The notes below the pieces were generated by a model. It made no database searches and was not told the origin of the DNA. It worked only from the letters and a program-made list of their open reading frames with translations. Below are positions 60,384 to 63,899 of a stretch of 63,899 nt of DNA, piece after piece. Origin of the DNA: Oscillospiraceae bacterium (GTDB lineage: Bacteria; Bacillota; Clostridia; Oscillospirales; CAG-272); NCBI GenBank assembly GCA_015064415.1, contig SVSG01000009.1, forward strand, positions 1-63,899, given 5' to 3'. Position 1 is the stretch's first letter. Each line of letters begins with the position of its first letter. Made by a program: the position numbers and the translations under genes.

Positions 60384-61006
60384 TGAAAAAGTATACGATC
60401 GTGCTGGCCTCCCGCAATAAGGGGAAGGTCAGGGAATTGCAAGAGCTGCTCAACGGGCTGCTTGGTGAGGTGATCGAGCTGAGATCTTTGGACGAGGTGG
60501 GCATCACCGAGGAGATCGAGGAAAACGGCGAGACCTTTGCCGAGAACGCGATGATCAAGGCGCGTGCCGCCGCCAAGTCCGGTTATCCGGGGCTTGGAGA
60601 CGATTCCGGGCTTGTGGTGCCCGCACTGGATATGGCGCCGGGCGTGTATTCCGCGCGCTATGCGGGGGAGCACGGCAACGATGCCGCCAACAATGCGCTC
60701 CTGCTTAAAAATATGGAGGGGAAGCGCGACCGCGCCGCCGCCTTTGTGTGTGCGCTGGCGTTGGCGTTCCCCGATGACAGTGCCCCCATCCGCGCCACGG
60801 GCGCTGTGGAGGGCGAAATCTTGTTCAATCCCCGCGGAGAGGGCGGCTTTGGCTATGATCCGCTGTTTTGGTACGACCCGATGGGCAAGACGCTGGCCGA
60901 AATGACCCCCGAGGAGAAAAATGCCATCAGCCATCGCGGTGCCGCTGTGCGTCAGCTGGCCGTCCGTTTTGCGCGCCGTATGGGATTGATCGAGGATAAC
61001 GGCTGA
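60380..61006 (+). CDS. rdgB: XTP/dITP pyrophosphatase (RdgB/Ham1)
   Basis: A 208-residue house-cleaning enzyme that removes ITP and XTP. Motifs: SRNKGKVREL, ENAMIKARAAA, GDDSGLVV, GGFGYDPLFW and SHRGAAVRQL. ATGATG overlaps the ftsY stop. The next gene begins at the last base of its stop. Confidence 0.95.
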   Translation: MMKKYTIVLASRNKGKVRELQELLNGLLGEVIELRSLDEVGITEEIEENGETFAENAMIKARAAAKSGYPGLGDDSGLVVPALDMAPGVYSARYAGEHGNDAANNALLLKNMEGKRDRAAAFVCALALAFPDDSAPIRATGAVEGEILFNPRGEGGFGYDPLFWYDPMGKTLAEMTPEEKNAISHRGAAVRQLAVRFARRMGLIEDNG

Positions 61007-61440
61007 TGATCTACACCGCACAAACGAAAAAAGCGTTGCGCCTTTGCTTCAAGGCGCACAAGGAGCAGACCGATAAAACGGGGATGCCCTACGTGTTCCA
61101 CCCCTTTCATCTGGCGGAGCAAATGCAGGACGAGGACAGTGTGACCGTGGCGCTTTTGCACGACGTGGTGGAGGATACCGATTATACCTTAGAGGATCTG
61201 CGGCAAATGGGCTTTCCCGAAACGGTGATCGCGGCTCTTTCGCTGCTCACGCACGATCCCGCCGTGCCGTATATGGAATACGTGGCCGCCATCAAGCCAA
61301 ACCCGCTCGCGCGTGCCGTAAAGCTGGCCGATCTTGCGCACAACAGCGATCTTTCCCGCTTTGAGGCGGACGAGATCGACGATTGGGCGCGGGCAAGACA
61401 GGGAAAATATCAAAAAGCGATTGCATTTTTGCAATCTTAA
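61006..61440 (+). CDS. Single-domain HD hydrolase related to RelA/SpoT hydrolase domains
   Basis: A 144-residue HD-domain protein. H in YVFHPFHLAE, HD in ALLHDVVEDTDYT and the late D in LADLAHNSDLSR match the metal sites of the (p)ppGpp hydrolase half of RelA/SpoT enzymes, without synthetase or TGS domains. It may be a small alarmone hydrolase or a nucleotide phosphohydrolase. It sits in a cluster with rdgB, nadD and yqeK, all of which act on nucleotides. ATG shares one base with the rdgB stop (TGATG). Confidence 0.82.
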   Translation: MIYTAQTKKALRLCFKAHKEQTDKTGMPYVFHPFHLAEQMQDEDSVTVALLHDVVEDTDYTLEDLRQMGFPETVIAALSLLTHDPAVPYMEYVAAIKPNPLARAVKLADLAHNSDLSRFEADEIDDWARARQGKYQKAIAFLQS

Positions 61441-61449
61441 GGAGAATTT

Positions 61450-61740
61450 ATGTTGACAAGTAAACAACGTGCGCAGCTGCGCTCCCTCGCGTCGAATATG
61501 GACGTGATCATGCAGGTGGGCAAAAGCGGCGTGACCGAGACGATGGCCAAGACCGTGTCCGACGCGCTGGAGGCAAGAGAGCTGATCAAGATGCGCGTGC
61601 TGGAAAACTCCGGCGAGGCCGCGCGCGACGTGGCCGAGCAGCTGGCCGCCGCCACCGATTCCGAGGTGGTTGCCGTCATCGGCAAGTGCCTTATCCTTTA
61701 CCGCGAATCCGAGACGAAAAAGAAGATCGAATTATGCTGA
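61450..61740 (+). CDS. yhbY: YhbY-family RNA-binding protein
   Basis: A 96-residue CRM-domain protein that associates with pre-50S particles: LTSKQRAQLRSLASNM, QVGKSGVTE, ARELIKMRVLEN and the last strand GKCLILYRES. AAGGAG site. The nadD start lies within its last codons. Confidence 0.93.
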   Translation: MLTSKQRAQLRSLASNMDVIMQVGKSGVTETMAKTVSDALEARELIKMRVLENSGEAARDVAEQLAAATDSEVVAVIGKCLILYRESETKKKIELC

Positions 61741-62363
61741 ACGGACAGATACGTGTGGGCATTTACGGCGGCACCTTTGCCCCTGTGCATAACGGCCATA
61801 TCGCCGCCGCCAAGGCATTTATCGAGCAGATGCAGCTGGACATTCTGTACGTCATTCCTGCGGGTATCCCGCCCCACAAGCAGATCGATGTGGGGGACGA
61901 CCCCATGCACCGCTATCGCATGTGCGAGCTTGGATTTTGGGATATGGAAAAGGTGTTCGTCAGCGACATTGAGATCAAGCGCGGGGGACGGAGCTATACC
62001 GTGGACACCTTGCGCGAGCTCGCCGCGCCCGACCGTCGCCTGTTCCTTCTGATGGGAACGGATATGATGCTGACGCTGGATCAGTGGCGGGAAAGCGACG
62101 AAATTTTCAAGCTTTGCTATCCGATCTACGCGCGCCGTGAAAACGATCCCATTTTGGAAGCGCGGATCGTGAAGAAAAATCAGGAATATCTGGAAAAGCA
62201 CGGCAAGATCGTGCGCCGCTTGATGCTGGACACCGTGGAGGTGGCCTCCACCGATATTCGCGCCCTTGTGCGCGAGGGCAAGCCCTATGCGCATCTGGTG
62301 CCGCCTGCGGTGGCAGACTATATCGAGAAGCGCGGGCTGTACCGTGACGAGGCAGGCGTATGA
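61734..62363 (+). CDS. nadD: Nicotinate-nucleotide adenylyltransferase
   Basis: A 209-residue NadD making NaAD from NaMN and ATP. GGTFAPVHNGH (12-22) is the nucleotidyltransferase HxGH motif, LLMGTDMM and VEVASTDIRALV fit the family. The ATG at 61734 overlaps yhbY. An upstream frame from 61686 lies inside yhbY and is not used. Overlaps yqeK. Confidence 0.94.
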   Translation: MLNGQIRVGIYGGTFAPVHNGHIAAAKAFIEQMQLDILYVIPAGIPPHKQIDVGDDPMHRYRMCELGFWDMEKVFVSDIEIKRGGRSYTVDTLRELAAPDRRLFLLMGTDMMLTLDQWRESDEIFKLCYPIYARRENDPILEARIVKKNQEYLEKHGKIVRRLMLDTVEVASTDIRALVREGKPYAHLVPPAVADYIEKRGLYRDEAGV

Positions 62364-62992
62364 GTGACTTTACCGAAGCGCAGATAAGTACCCTTTTTGA
62401 AAACGTGCGGGAGCGCATGTCGGAAAAGCGCTTTGCGCATACCGCGGGCGTAGAGGGTACCGTGCGCAAAATGGCCGCCATCTATTGCCCCGAAAAAGAG
62501 GGCATGCTTCGTGCGGCGGCGCTGTTGCATGACTTAACCAAGGAATATGACGCGGAAAGCACCAAGGCGGTGCTTGCGCGTGAGGGCGTCAAGCTTCGCC
62601 CCGACGAGCGGGAAAGCCCGCAGATCTGGCACGCCATCACGGCACCTGCCGAGATCGCGCGCCTGTACCCCGACTTTGCCGATGAGGCGCTGCTTTCGGC
62701 CGTGCGCTGGCATACCACGGGGCGAGAGGGCATGACGGTGCCGGAGGCACTGCTCTACCTTGCCGACGTGATCGAGCCCACAAGGGAATACCCCGCGTGT
62801 GTGGCGTTGCGCGAGCGCTTCTGGGGCGTGGATCCCGCTACCATGTCCGCAGAGGAGCGCGAGGCGCATCTTTGCGACGTGTTGCGCGCTTCGCTTGTCG
62901 GCGTGCGCGAGTCCTTGCTCGCGAAAAGCGCACCCGTATGCGCCGAAACGCTTGCGGCCATTGAATATCTGAAAAAGAAAACTCACCTTTGA
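62360..62992 (+). CDS. yqeK: YqeK-family HD hydrolase (Ap4A hydrolase)
   Basis: A 210-residue HD-domain protein, FAHTAGVEGTVRKMA, AALLHDLTKEY, IWHAITAPAEIA, VRWHTTGREGM, YLADVIEPTRE. YqeK hydrolyses diadenosine tetraphosphate symmetrically. It is about 20 residues longer than typical. ATGA overlap with nadD. Confidence 0.93.
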   Translation: MSDFTEAQISTLFENVRERMSEKRFAHTAGVEGTVRKMAAIYCPEKEGMLRAAALLHDLTKEYDAESTKAVLAREGVKLRPDERESPQIWHAITAPAEIARLYPDFADEALLSAVRWHTTGREGMTVPEALLYLADVIEPTREYPACVALRERFWGVDPATMSAEEREAHLCDVLRASLVGVRESLLAKSAPVCAETLAAIEYLKKKTHL

Positions 62993-63005
62993 AAGGAAGA
63001 AATAC

Positions 63006-63398
63006 ATGGAAGAATTGGTATTTGATAATTGGGAAAATCTCCCGTCGCTGGCAGAGTGCGAGGGGGCTGAGCTTGCCGAGCTTTGCCGCGCCATTCTGGA
63101 CAGCAAAAAGGGCGAGCGCGTCGCCGTCATCCGCGTCGAGGGGCGCAGTGACATCACCGACTATCTGGTGCTTTGCAGTGCGCTTTCCAACACGCACGTG
63201 AAGGCGCTGGCTGACGAGCTGGAGTTCCGTCTCGGGCAGCGCGGGCTGCACCCCATCCACACGGATGGCGGCAACGGCCGCAACTGGCAGGTGCTGGATT
63301 ATGCCAGCGTGATGGTGCACGTCTTTGACCGCGAGGCAAGAGACTTTTATAATCTGGACAAACTTTACCGTGAGGAGAAAACGGAGGACGAACAATGA
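63006..63398 (+). CDS. rsfS: Ribosome silencing factor RsfS
   Basis: A 130-residue RsfS/iojap protein that binds L14 and blocks subunit joining in stationary phase. VEGRSDITDYLVLCSALSNTHVKAL and GRNWQVLDYASVMVHVFD are diagnostic. GAAAGGAAG precedes ATG 63006. Overlaps leuS by ATGA. Confidence 0.95.
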   Translation: MEELVFDNWENLPSLAECEGAELAELCRAILDSKKGERVAVIRVEGRSDITDYLVLCSALSNTHVKALADELEFRLGQRGLHPIHTDGGNGRNWQVLDYASVMVHVFDREARDFYNLDKLYREEKTEDEQ

Positions 63399-63899
63399 AA
63401 TACGATTTTGCCGCTATTGAGAAAAAATGGCAGGACAAGTGGGAAAGCGCCGGCATTTTCCACGCCGAGGACCTTTCCCCGAAGAAGAAGTTCTACGGTC
63501 TTGTAGAATTTCCTTATCCCAGCGGTGCGGGCATGCACGTGGGACACATCAAGGCGTACGCAGGGCTTGAGGTCATCAGCCGCAAGCGCCGTATGGAGGG
63601 GTACAACGTCATGTTCCCCTTGGGCTTTGACGCCTTCGGCCTTCCCACCGAGAACTACGCCATCAAGACGGGTATCCATCCCCGCAAGGTGACAGACAAC
63701 AACATCGCGCGCTTCACTCAACAGCTCAAGCGCGTGGGCTTCTCCTTCGACTGGGCGCGCACCGTCGACACCACCGAGGAAAAGTATTACAAGTGGACGC
63801 AGTGGATCTTCCTCAAGATGTTTGAAAGCGGCCTTGTGTTCCGCGACACCGCGCTTGTCAACTATTGCCCCAGCTGTAAGGTGGTCCTTTCCAACGAGG
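63395..63899 (+). CDS. leuS: Leucyl-tRNA synthetase, N-terminal part (cut by window end)
   Basis: The first 168 residues of LeuRS. MKYDFAAIEKKWQDKW opening, class I signature H48-V-G-H51 (PYPSGAGMHVGH), PLGFDAFGLPTENYAI and the start of the zinc region NYCPSCKVVLSNE. The frame is open to the window edge. Confidence 0.96.
   Translation, partial: MKYDFAAIEKKWQDKWESAGIFHAEDLSPKKKFYGLVEFPYPSGAGMHVGHIKAYAGLEVISRKRRMEGYNVMFPLGFDAFGLPTENYAIKTGIHPRKVTDNNIARFTQQLKRVGFSFDWARTVDTTEEKYYKWTQWIFLKMFESGLVFRDTALVNYCPSCKVVLSNE

Overview
The window is a chromosomal segment of a GC-rich, low-pathway-complexity Firmicute, most likely an uncultured anaerobic Clostridia/Oscillospirales-type gut bacterium. Supporting signs are spo0A and ytfJ, the scpA-scpB, ylxM-ffh, infC-rpmI-rplT and yhbY-nadD-yqeK-rsfS-leuS blocks, AGGAGG ribosome sites and strict TTGACA-17-TATAAT promoters. 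No tRNA, rRNA, CRISPR array or prophage was recognised.

Layout. 1-0.5 kb: the edge of a REP-associated tyrosine transposase (RAYT) gene and a palindromic repeat. 0.5-7.3 kb: rpmB; mtaB followed by a PurL-like protein of unknown role; rluD-lnt-PHP on the other strand. 7.3-11.3 kb: the rpsF-ssb-rpsR operon with a structured leader, and the divergent ylxM-ffh-rpsP-khpA operon. 11.3-33.5 kb: an accessory region of cell-surface genes. 33.5-45.5 kb: spo0A and a long co-directional run lon-engB-two histidine phosphatases-lysA-M50 protease-scpA-scpB-DUF2953-ytfJ-dacF-rluB. 45.6-63.9 kb: an AraC regulator, infC-rpmI-rplT with a long attenuated leader and an AUU start, a SpoU methyltransferase-dprA-topA-trmFO, rnc-phosphodiester glycosidase, then smc-ftsY-rdgB-HD hydrolase-yhbY-nadD-yqeK-rsfS-leuS (cut by the window end).

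The most unusual content is at 13.7-28.8 kb: two tandem copies of a two-gene operon. Each encodes a lipoprotein with a ComEC-like metallo-beta-lactamase domain, followed by a lipoprotein with BspA-type leucine-rich repeats. All four proteins begin with the same module: a lipobox, a conserved entry segment, and a tandem array of 39-40 residue repeats with the motif C-x9-C-x2-C-x12/13-H. The arrays alternate between two repeat subtypes and always end in a cap repeat that has lost its first cysteine. One cassette has 5-6 full repeats per protein, the other 17-18. The 3' ends of the two LRR genes and their terminators are nearly identical, which points to recent duplication or gene conversion. Next to this lies another LRR operon (bPH-domain protein, zinc-ribbon/transmembrane/LRR protein, small HTH-like protein), divergent from an XRE regulator. 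Four ACCCATAG-type sites cover both promoters. The lnt gene in the same window could N-acylate these lipoproteins.

Other points of note: the Spo0A receiver domain has Asn where the phosphorylated Asp should be, and a dispersed palindromic repeat shows compensatory base changes between its two copies, one of which lies close to the RAYT gene.
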